Assembly (NCBI GenBank): GCA_921293015.1
Contig: OV121084.1
Span: 48,271,864-48,335,863, forward strand
Length of the DNA: 64,000 bases
Source of the DNA: Phorcus lineatus
Taxonomy: Eukaryota > Mollusca > Gastropoda > Trochida > Trochidae
Direction: 5' to 3'
A program made the translations under genes and the position numbers. Shown one piece after another: positions 53,756-64,000 of the stretch. The number at the start of each line of letters is the position of its first letter. The first letter of the stretch is position 1. Under the pieces are notes generated by a model, which was not told the origin of the DNA, did not search any database, and saw only the letters and a program-made list of their open reading frames with translations.

Positions 53756-54118
53756 TACCGTATTTTCTCGAATAGACGCCCCCGGCGTCTATTTTTTAGA
53801 CCCCCATTGACCCCGGCGTGTAGTCTAGACCTGGCGTGTATTCATTTTTAGTAGGAAATTACGTCCAGGTCACAGCCTCATTATTTGCATTCAACTACGG
53901 GAGCATTAATTATTCAAGTTAAACCCGGCGTGTATTCGAGACCCGGCGTGTATTCATTTTTTGTAGGAAATTTCGTCCAGGTCACAGCCTCATTATTTGC
54001 ATTCAACTACGGGAACATTACTTATTCAAGTCATAACCCGGCGTGTATTCGAGACCCGGCGTGTATTCGAAACCCGACGTGTATTCTATGCCCGGCGTCT
54101 ATTCGAGAAAATACGGTA
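53756..54118. mobile_element. TIR element with perfect 25 bp ends and internal 112 bp repeats
   Basis: TACCGTATTTTCTCGAATAG plus ACGCC at 53756-53780 is repeated exactly in inverted form at 54094-54118. Inside, a unit of 112 bases beginning GGCGTGTATTCATTTTT is present twice (from 53833 and 53945), followed by short GGCGTGTATTCGA(G/A)ACCC repeats. A possible TA target is included in the ends. It does not code for a transposase. Confidence 0.85.
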
Positions 54119-54398
54119 CGATATGGCGCTCCCCATTGTCGATCGCCGTTGTCCGGTCTTGAATCATGAAAGACAACTTAAACCTGTATTTTGTCTCCAT
54201 ACTGAACTTATCAGCTTATACACGCTAAGCATGTGTTCGGTAATATATTTAACACGAAACACATGCAGAATCATCTGCCCGTACATCACGCAAAATAGAT
54301 TATTCAGATAATCACCGAGAAGTCACATCAAGTTTTTATCGTGTATCTGACTTGCATTAACAAAAAACAGCGACAATGACTATGTTGTTGATTTCCAA

Positions 54399-54475
54399 CA
54401 GAGGTAGCTCCATATTAAAACCTTTGTTGTATAGGAATTAATGACGGAGCTAATTGGAGAGAATTGGGTAAAATT
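54399..54475. repeat. Foldback made of two abutting ends of the 19.8 kb MITE family
   Basis: CCAACAGAGGTAGCTCC is followed within about 10 bases by the opposite end (TTGTATAGGAATTAATGACGGAGCTAATTGGAGAGAA), leaving almost no interior. It is either an internal-deletion derivative or a remnant. Confidence 0.6.
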
Positions 54476-54887
54476 CAGTATAAAATATCTAATTTCCATT
54501 ATATTCATAATGAAGTCCCACTGTGCTGATGTTGTTATTATTGTTCTGAAGTTGATTTGGTATTATTATATTGTGGTTCTTTTGTTAAATAGTTTTTATC
54601 AAACTTGTTTATCCTTTCTAGTATAATGTTGAACCGGACGGGATCAGCTCAAGTTCAAAAACTAGTCTTGCCTCAAACCAACACTGAACTAGTATAAAGA
54701 TCATTTCCAGTTGCCGCGACAGAACTAAGGCGCTGTCTGCCCCCTGGACTAAGATCTGCAACAACAATCAAGATTTTCAGAAAATATATCTCTTCAGGAA
54801 AGATGTCAACCTGACTCTAGTTTTTGTTGACATTTGCAGCCGTAAAGCAGTTATTCACCTGGAAGATTAGCGCTCTAAAAATTAATT

Positions 54888-55245
54888 AAGAGCCACTCCG
54901 TGATTTTCATAACATATTATTTACCTTTGATACAAGCCTAAATGTCATATGTGGTGCTATGAAATCATAACATCCTAACTTTTCATGTCCAAAAGACATA
55001 TATATGACAAATCCTGGTTTTCCATGGAAATCTAAAAACAGCCTTATAAATGCACAGAGGTGTAGATTTCACATCCAATATACATGAATACTAGTTATAT
55101 AACCTAACAAACGCTATATCAGCTCCTAACTGCCCTCCTGGCTGTTTTAGATAAGTCTCCAAAATTACATTTGATTATTTGACATGAAAATAACATTTTG
55201 ACGCGCGCCACTTGGCGATCAAATGACGCACGCATTGCCTCATTT
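54888..55245 (-). mobile_element. MITE copy, inverted relative to 53115-53580
   Basis: It begins GAGCCACTCCGTGATTTTCAT and reads back through TACCTTTGATAC, TTTTCCATGGAAATCTAAAAA and GCCTTATAAATGCACA, ending near ACGCGCGCCACTTGGCGATC. Those are the same landmarks as the other copy, in reverse. Confidence 0.7.
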
Positions 55246-56440
55246 TACGCCAGCTCATGAACTTCTTAAAATAGACCTTGCCGCGCTTCCCAACCTATTA
55301 TGTGCTTGTCCGTAAAGGTTGATGAAGGCGATAATGTTACTATATTGGAAATAATTCAAGCCTATGCATGTGGGATATATACTGTAACTATCGACGTTGG
55401 ACAAACTCTTTTTATTCTAAGAGAAACAGCTTTTCATTTCCTTGATGACCATAGGCCTACTATACTCAAAACAAGTTGAGGACATTCCATTTTTTTAAAT
55501 TGTGTGTTATTCTATAGTTCATATCATGATAGACATGATGATGCTTTATTATTGACTATTTGGTTGGCCCTGAACTGATTTTGTTGAGTATATATGAAGT
55601 CAGTGCGATTTAAGTTTCGTATGGTGAATAGAAATGTTCAGGATTCCGGTTAAAGCATTATTTTCACATATGAATAGAGTACAAGTTGTTTGGATTTACA
55701 ACGTCTTTATCATTGCGATGTTACATATATTTTCCAGAATGATACAAATACAAAATAGCATACTTCATTGACTACATAACGAGAACACTGGTCACAATGT
55801 GTACAATCAACACGAGAAAGTTATTGTTTTGGAGCAAAGAGTTCCTTTGATCCCAGTTCTTCTGTTGAAGTGACGTAACTACCAAACATACGAAGTTATT
55901 CCACAGAGACCTTTAATGTATAAAGTGTTTCACTAAATATCTTGTCAGGGAGAGTCAGTGACTTTAAAAGTCCCAAGTACTAAAGACACTGCACACAGGA
56001 CTTGTAATGTCGACAGTTTATGATCTGTATGAACAACACAAGATCAATGTCACAACTTGTACACTCTTTGAATATCTCAGAATTATAACCACAGAATGTA
56101 ACGTACACACACGCTATTTAATTATGAACATACCTCTCATTCATGTATAGTTCACGACATAGGGTAAAATTCTGTACATACCATATGACATAAACACATT
56201 CAAAAGTTTTATAACAGTTCTAAGTGAAAAGAGTGGCGAGTATTGTGTCAATGAGCCTATCTGGTAAATTATGTGAATAATTTAGAATATGTTAATATCC
56301 TTAACCCTTCCTCACTATGCTAATTACATTACCATGGTCATGTCACGCAACACACTATACATTTCAATAGATCAAAACAACATATAACTCGTTTTTGTTA
56401 AAATGTTACCCTAGTTTTGATTCTAGGATAAATTGTGCTT

Positions 56441-57370
56441 TCACTGACCAGTATCACATACTCTGAAAATTTGGTTCCTGTTTAGCTCAAATTCCGAATG
56501 TACTTTGCGTTGCGCTCGCAGTCTGTAGATCGATGGGCAAAATACTTTCAGAAAGGCGTCCTTGAAAGGTTTATAAGTAAGTGTGTAAACATAGACGTTC
56601 CATAAACTGTTTGACAAAATACATGTCATGGCGAACTTCACTTGGAAGTCCGGGATATCTGTCTTGAATGTGGCAGCCGAGGCCGTAGCTACACCTACCG
56701 GCAAGAAAGAAGCGATGAAAACGATGGTGGAGAGACATACTGTAAACGTAAATTGTGTCGATGTCCCGTTTTTTGACGTGGGTCCCCTTCTTACTTTCCA
56801 CAACTTCACAAGAACCGTAACAAGAAGACAAACCACTAAGATAAATGATACCAGGATTAAGGCAACGGATGAGAGTTTATCATGGTCATTAGTTGAAATG
56901 CACACACCAAGACGGGGTGAGTACAGCACTTTGAGGTTGACCAGCGCCAGGAGGGACACCCGAGTCAAGTTGATGCTGAAGATGATGACAGCAGCTAGGG
57001 CGAATCTCCGTGACGACATGAGTCGTGGGTATTGTAGTGGCCAAGAGATAGAGATGTATCTGTCCACAAGAGCCAACACGATGTTGAGTATACACTGGGC
57101 TATAAGCAACGAAAGAAGTATCGAGGCGGGCACCATCAGCTTTTCTGAATACGCAAACGTATTTGCTGCCTTCGATGGAACCACGAAGACTAGGAAATAC
57201 AAGCCAAGAGCTAAGTCCCATGCTGCCATGAAAGCTATGTTCCAGAGAGTGGGCAGATGAAGTTCGCGAGACTTGACGACGACAACGACAACAATGCTGT
57301 TGCTGATAACAACAAGTCCGGCAAAAATGGAATACAACACTAATAGCGACACGTCAACCTCATCGGACAT
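56441..57370 (-). CDS. Atypical class A (rhodopsin-like) G protein-coupled receptor, intronless
   Basis: The 309-residue protein has seven hydrophobic segments, starting at about 8, 43, 78, 123, 166, 206 and 245. Class A marks seen are Asn-24 (N1.50) in TM1, Asp-52 (D2.50) in AAWDLALG, and DRY at 103-105 after TM3 (ALVDRYISISWP). Pro-224 lies in TM6 (SFLPVG), and there is an amphipathic helix 8 (KPFKDAFLKVF) ending at Cys-278, a possible lipid site. The usual TM3 Cys (3.25), TM4 Trp and the Pro of NPxxY (here NVYVY, 258-262) are absent, and TM6 lacks the CWxP Trp. The N-terminus is short with no glycosylation motif. The ligand is unknown; it is loosely like amine/adenosine-type orphan receptors, which are often intronless and expanded in molluscs. 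The start at 57370 fits the expected distance to TM1. Confidence 0.85.
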   Translation of the reverse strand: MSDEVDVSLLVLYSIFAGLVVISNSIVVVVVVKSRELHLPTLWNIAFMAAWDLALGLYFLVFVVPSKAANTFAYSEKLMVPASILLSLLIAQCILNIVLALVDRYISISWPLQYPRLMSSRRFALAAVIIFSINLTRVSLLALVNLKVLYSPRLGVCISTNDHDKLSSVALILVSFILVVCLLVTVLVKLWKVRRGPTSKNGTSTQFTFTVCLSTIVFIASFLPVGVATASAATFKTDIPDFQVKFAMTCILSNSLWNVYVYTLTYKPFKDAFLKVFCPSIYRLRAQRKVHSEFELNRNQIFRVCDTGQ

Positions 57371-58291
57371 TTTGAGATTTATTTATAAGTGTCCAAAAAA
57401 GTACACCCTACTTCCAGTTTCGTTGTAGTGACGTCCTCACACCCTTCCGTTCAGACTGTCCGAGATGTTCTTCTCTGAACTAGTCTTTAACAATTGATTC
57501 GATGGAAACTCTCTCATAATGTGCGGTGTCTTTTCAGTGAGGAATGAAATGGGTAACACCCGACAAATGAAGACTTATATGTATCCAATTATCAAACCAT
57601 ACACCTGTTGTCACAGTAATTAGTGATATGTGAACACGAGCTGTTAAGGCTGTTACACAGCTAATGAAGGGTTGATAATTATAAGCTGCCATCTCTTCCA
57701 TTGCGTAAAGGCATATAGAATTTACTTTTTTTTACCTTAATTTCTCTTACATTTCACCTTTAGAATAGCGCATTCATACAAAACATACATGATTTTGTTT
57801 ACCATTAAATAATTTATACAACGGAAGAGACCTTAATGCAGTCGTGAAAAGCGGATAGATTGTTTTAAATATTTGCAAGGATGGATGACCTCGGGTTTAT
57901 GAAAATAGTTTTTGATACTAAGGTGACATGAATTGTTATTCTTATTTGGATTTGACGCCAAACTACGATTGATCATAACTCTCATATCTAGACGTTTGAA
58001 GTACTTATGGGAAATAAGTAATATATATACATTAAAATCTTGCTACCGCCGTTGATGTATAGAACCAGAAATTGTACACCAATCCTTATTTATACCATTT
58101 ATGTCATCTATTTAACAATTCAAGTCCATATCTGCTCTTTCGACTGCTTAAACTAAGTTTTATTTTATTAATAGATTTGACTAGCTAGTACGCGGTGATT
58201 AGTTTTCTGCCGAAGACTGCGCATAATAGGCCTACATATCACTGTTACTCACTGAGACGGGTACAATCTAGTTAAAACTACCGGTCCATGT

Positions 58292-58640
58292 AACACCCCC
58301 ATTCCACCGAGCATACGACCTCACTACGACCGATTTGTGCCCCCGCTCGTGCACACTCTCATTCACTCCCAATGACATCGCACTGAAATCTTGTGAAGGT
58401 CCCCATGATCGCTAAAAGTATCTCTTTCACTCGCCATGGATCGCACATTGTCGCAGAGAGGTTTGCAATTTCGATTGTCTGTTTTCAAAAATCGCACAAC
58501 TTTTGCGATCGATGCGACTACTGTGCTACTCGCCAATTTTGTCGCAATCGGGTCGTACTAGTCTACAGTCTGCGATGGCTGCGATCGCTGTGATCGGGGA
58601 CAGTCGCATATCGGTCGCGGTTCGGTGGAAGGGGGGCATT
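58292..58640. mobile_element. CpG-rich MITE with CCCCCATTCCACCGA ends
   Basis: AACACCCCCATTCCACCGA at the left and TCGGTGGAAGGGGGGCATT at the right are imperfect inverted ends of about 19 bases. The interior is full of GCGATCG and TCGCA motifs and is clearly more GC-rich than its surroundings. The superfamily was not determined. Confidence 0.6.
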
Positions 58641-58856
58641 AGTTTTTGTCCATCGAGTCCTATAATAACACACGTAAGGACGTATAATGGTACAGCTAGT
58701 TTTAATTGGTTTGTAGACGACAACTTTTACCTTCTCCAAAAAATGGCGACTCGGCTGATCTGGAGTTTTCATGAATGCTCCTGTCATACTATAGGTTATT
58801 TTTCTACAAATTTAAATGCGCATGTATTGGGCATTCACAAAGGAATGAATATATGA

Positions 58857-58935
58857 TACCGTATTTCCTCGATTACAACCCCGGGGTTATATTTCACTCA
58901 GCATTCCCCTTACCCCCCGGGTTGTAATGGAGGCC
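58857..58935. repeat. Solo end related to the TACCGTATTT element family
   Basis: TACCGTATTTCCTCGATTAC matches the end of the element at 53756 at most positions. It is followed by CCCGGGTTGTAATGGAGGCCCGGG. No matching right end was found. Confidence 0.5.
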
Positions 58936-59281
58936 CGGGTATGTATGTACAATTTCCAAAATCATAACATGAAAGATACAAATTCACTTACATATGGGCC
59001 AATATAACTTTATTAATGAATCTTGGAGATGCTGCTGCAGCATATATTGTAAATTCATGTGTTAGATGTTACTTGTGCAAATAAAGTCTAAATTAGTCAG
59101 TACTAAGACTAAAATATTTTGCCACGATAAAAAATATTACTACAACTACGACAACAAACTTATCAATTTTACACGGTTAAACCTTGTACAATCGTTCACA
59201 ATCAATTTTCATAGAGTTATGTCCCTTTACGGAAGTTTACAACATGGGCGGCATCTTCAAAAGTCTCTTATTGTTCCTGAC

Positions 59282-59365
59282 ATGTCGTCGCGAAGACTTA
59301 GGCGGCTTGATTTGCCAAAAGAAGTGCTTGAAAGATTGACAAAGCACAACATCACATCTTGTCGA
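59282..59365 (+). CDS. RAD51B: RAD51B first coding exon (gene continues beyond the right edge)
   Basis: ATG at 59282 starts 28 codons (MSSRRLRRLDLPKEVLERLT, then KHNITSCR) that end at a GT donor (CGA|GTACAT, 59366). Human RAD51B begins with a similarly basic, then L-x-x-E-x-x-x-R-L segment, and its first coding exon also ends after exactly 28 codons. RAD51B is a RAD51 paralogue (BCDX2 complex) that promotes RAD51 loading in homologous recombination in the nucleus. The frame is open upstream with other Met codons, but only this start fits. No second exon (expected to begin the D-F-L-x-L-S-P segment) was found up to 64000, so intron 1 would exceed 4.6 kb; RAD51B introns are very long in vertebrates too. 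The call rests on a short match plus an exact exon boundary. Confidence 0.68.
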
Positions 59366-59638
59366 GTACATATCATTTACTGTCATTTTGTATATCGTGT
59401 TTTAAGCCATATCATCATATGTCGATGTATTGGAGGCGATTTTTTGAGGGAGGTTGTTCTGTTTACTCTTATTACTATGTTATTCTGTAATAAAGACAGA
59501 GGTAAACTTGCAAAAGAGTAGCCATAAAACTATTTTGATTATTTTTCTTTTGAATACTAATTTCTTACATATTATTTGTTTGGTGTACATCAATGGTGTA
59601 TATAAGGGACCGGTCATTTATTACAGGGTAGGTGGCCC

Positions 59639-59652
59639 GGGGGGGGGGGGGG
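59639..59652. repeat. Poly(G) run of 14
   Basis: Fourteen consecutive G bases next to a GGCCC, in the probable first intron of RAD51B. Nothing else was recognised in 59366-61270 except AT-rich sequence. Confidence 0.85.
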
Positions 59653-61273
59653 TGTTCTCTTTGGTTTGCTTTCAAAATTTGGCCCTCCCCAACTCGTCGT
59701 AGTTTTTTTAACCTCTAAAGCCCTTCCCATTTAAGCATATTTTTTCATGACCCTCCCCCAAATCATATCTATGAAACTTCTTTGAAGATTTATGGTCGGT
59801 TCTACATTCAAATTGTTTTCTTTGATATTTTCAAAAGAGAAACTTCTTTAAGTAACACTTAAAATAATGTTGAAAAGAAACAGATATACCCTTCCATTGA
59901 TGGGTTTAACATGATGTCTGATAATTGTCTAAAGTGTTTTAAAATCAGTTTTATTTGAACTTTTTTTACAGAAAGCATCCTAGAGAATCATCTGAATATC
60001 CAAAAAGGTTTTGAATACCACTGCTTATGATACATACTTATGTTTAACAAAGAGTAAATTCTATCTTTGAAAGTTGAATGAATGCATTCTGAGTTTACTT
60101 TTAAATGCTCATTCTTCATCTATTTTAAAAATTCAAATCACAATGTCTTTTTTATCTTGAAATAACAAAATAGGTTAGCAGTAAGGAAGATAAGGAATTT
60201 TTTTATGGATGATCAACTTCTTTATTGAAATTACTTTCAACAGCGATAAAAGAGCTTAAGATATTGCACTAGTTAAAAATTCTATGTCTTGCCCACATTA
60301 TTCCAATGAAAACTTGAAAGAATGAATTGAAAAATTGATATAACCATGGAAAGACCAGGTTGGAAGATAAGCTCAGGACATAATTATTCTTCAAAGCGAA
60401 AAAAAAAGGTTTCAAATATATCTACAAATACTTTCAGAGTAAAGGACCAAACAATGTAAAATGTCAAATTTTCACATCATAGGAATTAAATTATTAAATT
60501 TCATAACATTTAAACTATTAGTCTATGAATTTGATTACGACAAATTTAAACGTCTACATTAAGTCTATAGCACAAGAAATCTATAGAATTTTGAAGGTGA
60601 ATAACATAAGGATAAAAAAAAACCACATCTAAGAATCATAGAAATTACATATATATGTAAATTTAATGTTTTTGTTTGTGCTTCGAATAACTTCTTCATC
60701 GTATGCATTTTATTTCATTTTCCATAGCCTTTGGTACTTACAATACTTATGTGCCATATTCATCGTAAAATATAATTTTGTGTTTACCAACAAAAATAAA
60801 TGTACGCATATTAATATCCCTTATATGTATTACCCTATGTTTACCCCGCTAATATTTACTTTCAACATTACCTGTAATTATCACTTTTATAGCTTTTGCC
60901 TATAGTTCGTTTCGTTTCGTTTCCTTATCTTGCTATTCATTTCTTGTTACCATGTTCGGAAAACTACATCGGTAATCTCTGGCAAAGACCAGCACATAAA
61001 TTTATTTTATAAGAAATAACTCTATTTCTTAAATTATATTCGAACACCGTTTCCAGCAATTATTCTTCAATTGTAAATATATTCATTTTATTTGTATTTA
61101 CTCAATGTCCTCTGGTATTAACTACCCAGCATTCTACAGTGCGCATGTGCATTCACGTTTTCATTGTCCTGCCATCTTCGCTGCATTGCCTTGTAATTGA
61201 CATCGTTCATTTTACCCACGCTTCCGTCTGAGTCCAATTACTTCTGTCATCAAATGATCTAACCAGCTATATT

Positions 61274-63411
61274 ATGGCTGAACATCGATTGGAAGCGCCT
61301 CAAGGACGAATCACCCTCGGGGGCGGCCGCAAAACAAATAATACTCCATCAGTGCTACCGTCAACTTCAAGTCAGAGCCCATATTTGACTGCTGCTGCCC
61401 TGAGGACAAAACTATCAGCGATAGGCGTCGCTGTCCCTTCAAGCTGGTCATGAAAACAACTAGCTCAGTTGTATGACGAAAATGTCGCAAGGCGACGACA
61501 ACCAAGTGCCACTGTGACGTCAGCAACGTTGTCATCAGAGCTAGTGAACAATGACGAAGGCTCCCACACAGCGGAAGTTACACAAGCAGGAGTGGAAGAG
61601 GCCAAGGTCAACATGAAGGAATTCAATGAGTTGAAGATCTTGTTGTATCAGTCAAAGATCCTTTGTGTCTTACCTTATCGCCCTCTCAAAGGGAGTTTCC
61701 AAACTGCATCACCATGTCAAGTTAACTTCATGCTGCCGCCAGGAAATATCTATGTGGGACCGGTTCATTAGGGAGTGGAATGGAGTCTCACTGTTCCACA
61801 AGAATGCCATTACTCAGGCCTCAGAAATTAACCTTTGGACAGATGCCTCTTCTACTATAGGTTTTGGGGCGTACTATGATGGGGCATCGTTTGGGGCACG
61901 TGGCCCAAGTTGATCACCACGGATGTGCCTAAAACTTTATCCACAGCTCTCTTAGAATTGTACCCCATAGTTTTAGCCGTCTTAGTGTGGGGTAACCAGT
62001 GGACATCTAAAAGGGTGTGATTTAATTGTGACAACCAAGCAACAGTGTGTATAATCAACAAAGGTAGATCTAAGTGTTCAAAGATTATGTGCCTCATGAG
62101 AACACTTGCATGGCATGCGGCTAAATTTAACATGGTTGTCTCCTCTTCCCATGTGCATTGACATTATAACAGTAGTGCTGATGCACTCTCTCGTTCACAG
62201 ATGTCGCGGTTCAGAGCACTGGCCCCAGACGCAGACCTGGAGCCAACTCCACATCCATCCCCTTCGGAAGTGATGTGGACCTGACTAACCCTCTATAAGA
62301 CATGTGGGCAGCCTCCATTGGACAGAGGACAAAGACAGCCTACCTGACAGGGCTGAAGTGTTATCAGTCCTTCCTCATCACAAGACAAGTTCTCCAGCCA
62401 ACCCAGCACTCAATCCTCCACACGCCACTCAATGAACAGCATCTCCAGGCCTTCCTGGCTTATTGTCTCTAGACCCTCAAACTTGCTTTCACCACAGTGA
62501 AGACTTTCCTGGCTGGTATAAGATTTTGGGCATTACAAGCAGGAATTACATGTCCTCTTACTTCTTTTCTTTAAGTTCTTTGCGGTATGCTAGACTACAA
62601 ACCTTTATGCGAGGCTACAAAAAACTTCAGTCGGTGCCAACTAACATACGACTACCTATAACCTTTCCCATATTGTCAAGAGTGATATGTGTTCTTAGAT
62701 CCAGCATCTTCGGCTTGTATATGGACTTGATGATGGAAACTATGTGTTGTGTGGCTTTCTTCGGCTTTCTCTGCTGTGGAGAGTTCACATGTGATACTAA
62801 GTTCGACGTGAATCATAATGTGTGTGTTTCCTTCAAAATTGGATCTAAGCAACTGGACTATAGGGGATGTGCAGTTCCGCCATTCAGAGCAGGACTAAAC
62901 ACTATGATTGAAAGCTTCCAAAACTGACCCCTTTAAGAAAGGCGTTAATATAAATGTTTTTGCTTCACATGTGTCCATATGTTCTTACCAAAGTATGTCC
63001 AAATTTGTCAATACACGACATGCTCAAGGTGCTCGAGACAGTGATGCCCTCTTCGTAGACCTAACTCACAGACCAATGACCAGGGACATGTTCCTCGATC
63101 ATCTACATATCATTTTGCGACGGGCAGGCCTTGATGCAGACCTCTATTCCGGACATTCTTTCCGCATCAGAGCTGCGACGTCTGCGGCGGAAGCCAGAAT
63201 AGAGGATCATCTTATCAAGACTCTAGGGCGTTGGTCTTCCGATTGCTACAATAGGTATATTCATACCCCTCCGTCGGTGCTGCAGCAGACCCAGCGGGCA
63301 ATGTGCAAGCTCCGAACTCATCTTGATGTAGCTTACCATCTCAAGCCCAGGAACCCTACCTCATGTGTCATTCCTTATAAACCAGCAACTTGGGCGCCAG
63401 TTAGCTCCTGA
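61274..63411 (+). mobile_element. Degenerate, internally deleted DIRS-type (tyrosine recombinase) retroelement
   Basis: Three parts lie in order. 61274-61660 is a gag-like frame (starting MAEHRLEAPQGRITL) interrupted by an in-frame TGA at 61451. 61665-62284 joins the last part of a reverse transcriptase (SKLHHHVK, FIREWNGVSLFHK) to RNase H, with acidic residues in TDASSTIGFG, ELYPIV, CDNQA and SADALS, broken by a frame change and two TGA codons. 62463-63411 is a tyrosine recombinase (LRYARLQTFMRGYKKLQ, GFLCCGEFT, GHSFRIRAATSAAE, LGRWSSDCYNRYI) in two frames. Most of the reverse transcriptase is missing. RNase H followed by a tyrosine recombinase marks the DIRS order. The first catalytic Arg of the recombinase is Cys (about 62772). 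It is not functional and lies in the putative RAD51B intron. Confidence 0.8.
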
Positions 63412-63589
63412 TCCTTATGTGTAACTACTTCAATTTCTGTACTTGACTCGTTCATATATATATGTGACAAACCTCCAAGCGTCTCCTCATTTTCTTGGGG
63501 GCTTTCGGTTGCTCATGTAAATATTTCATCCTCATTTGGGTTTTTCGCCCCCAATTCATAGAGAAGAAGCCTTTCCCCCCACCATTCCA

Positions 63590-63725
63590 TTCCCCAGGGC
63601 ACAATGTGCGGGTTATAACTCCAGGATACATTCCCCCTACACCCGGGTTATCAACTCCCGGGCGCAATGTCCGGGTTATAACTCCAGGGTATATTCTCCA
63701 CACATCCGGGTTACATACTCCAGGG
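63590..63725. repeat. Two tandem copies of a ~62 bp GGGTTATAACTCCAGG unit
   Basis: GCAATGT(G/C)CGGGTTATAACTCCAGG(A/G)TA occurs from about 63601 and 63664. Each copy is followed by an ACACCCGGGTTA or CACATCCGGGTTA segment. It resembles the CCCGGGTT-rich sequence near 58.9 kb. From 63726 to 64000 nothing was recognised. Confidence 0.65.
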
Positions 63726-64000
63726 TAATTAAAGCAGCTTCCTCTCCCTCACTTTCAACTTTGAGCAGCCGTGACAGCCCCCAAGAGAATTCCAAATGTA
63801 TTAAATTATATTTTCTCACCTTGTTTTCTGTGGTTATTTGAGTGCACAAACTTACATTTTTACATGTTACATAATATTTAAACATAAGTGTTTGAGATAT
63901 GAGAGGAACAAAACCAAGAAGTATGGAAGCTGAAGTATGAATATAGCAAATGTTTCCAATTTTTTTAAATATCAACATTTGAATTTATTTTTCTGAATAT

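Larger units (their letters stand above)
50080..56440. other. Gene-free spacer rich in repeats
   Basis: No coding gene was recognised. Named contents are a tRNA-headed SINE (51.2-51.5 kb), an (ATT)n tract, two copies of one MITE family, a satellite-bearing TIR element and a foldback. These are listed separately. Confidence 0.5.
57371..59281. other. Spacer between the divergent GPCR and RAD51B starts
   Basis: No gene was recognised. It holds a CpG-rich MITE at 58.3-58.6 kb and a solo element end at 58.86 kb. An ATGGCGACTCGGCTG at 58743 opens a 37-codon frame with no recognisable motifs. Confidence 0.45.

Noticed and set aside
56628-57260. A 210-codon open frame on the plus strand.
   Set aside because: It is antisense to the GPCR gene, which has clear membrane helices and a DRY motif; this frame has no recognisable features.
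59066-59281. Upstream in-frame Met codons that would lengthen RAD51B by 72 residues.
   Set aside because: The extension is Lys/Tyr/Asn-rich with no similarity to the family, whereas the start at 59282 lines up with the human N-terminus.
59966-60002. TTTTTTACAG acceptor that might begin RAD51B exon 2.
   Set aside because: The next codons in the required phase are AAA GCA TCC TAG, a stop, and the sequence does not resemble the expected second exon.

Overview
This is a stretch of AT-rich animal nuclear DNA, most likely from a mollusc and probably a gastropod. The genes are split by GT-AG introns, and the introns and spacers are packed with tRNA-derived SINEs, terminal-inverted-repeat elements and retroelement debris. 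The SINE tail ending in ACTCACTCACTC and the elements with TACCGTATTT or TACTGTAAAATCAT ends resemble repeats common in marine gastropods. That placement is an inference.

Genes, left to right. (1) A TMEM87-like Golgi GOLD-domain protein on the minus strand: six 5' exons lie between 12195 and 1332 and the rest is off the left edge. (2) A complete ERLEC1 (erlectin) gene on the plus strand, 15836-28978, with 14 coding exons that join in frame to 455 residues with two MRH lectin domains; one exon is only 17 nt. (3) A complete PTGR2 (15-oxoprostaglandin 13-reductase) gene on the minus strand, 38250-32626, with 8 coding exons and 354 residues. (4) CENPK on the plus strand, 40792-41640, with its whole reading frame in one exon. 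(5) An unrecognised intronless gene on the minus strand, 50079-48661, encoding a probably secreted protein with an Asp-rich tract and a propeller-like C-terminal half. (6) An intronless, atypical class A GPCR on the minus strand, 57370-56441. (7) The first coding exon of RAD51B on the plus strand, 59282-59365; the rest of the window looks like its first intron. TMEM87/ERLEC1, PTGR2/CENPK and GPCR/RAD51B are head-to-head pairs. TMEM87 and ERLEC1 both belong to the secretory pathway, but nothing here shows co-regulation.

The remainder is mobile DNA. A 2 kb element at 13.1-15.1 kb has ends built of GTCAAAATGGCC units around LINE fragments. Other elements include a 469 bp MITE with long inverted ends and a 9 bp duplication, a TACTGTAAAATCAT MITE in an ERLEC1 intron, three related tRNA-type SINE copies (two with clear 13 bp duplications), and facing mariner remnants near 45.5 kb. 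There are also three copies of one MITE family (7.2, 53.1 and 54.9 kb), a satellite-bearing TIR element at 53.8-54.1 kb, and a decayed DIRS-type retroelement at 61.3-63.4 kb inside the RAD51B intron.

Gene names come from remembered family sequence patterns and from exon phases worked out by hand; no database search was run.
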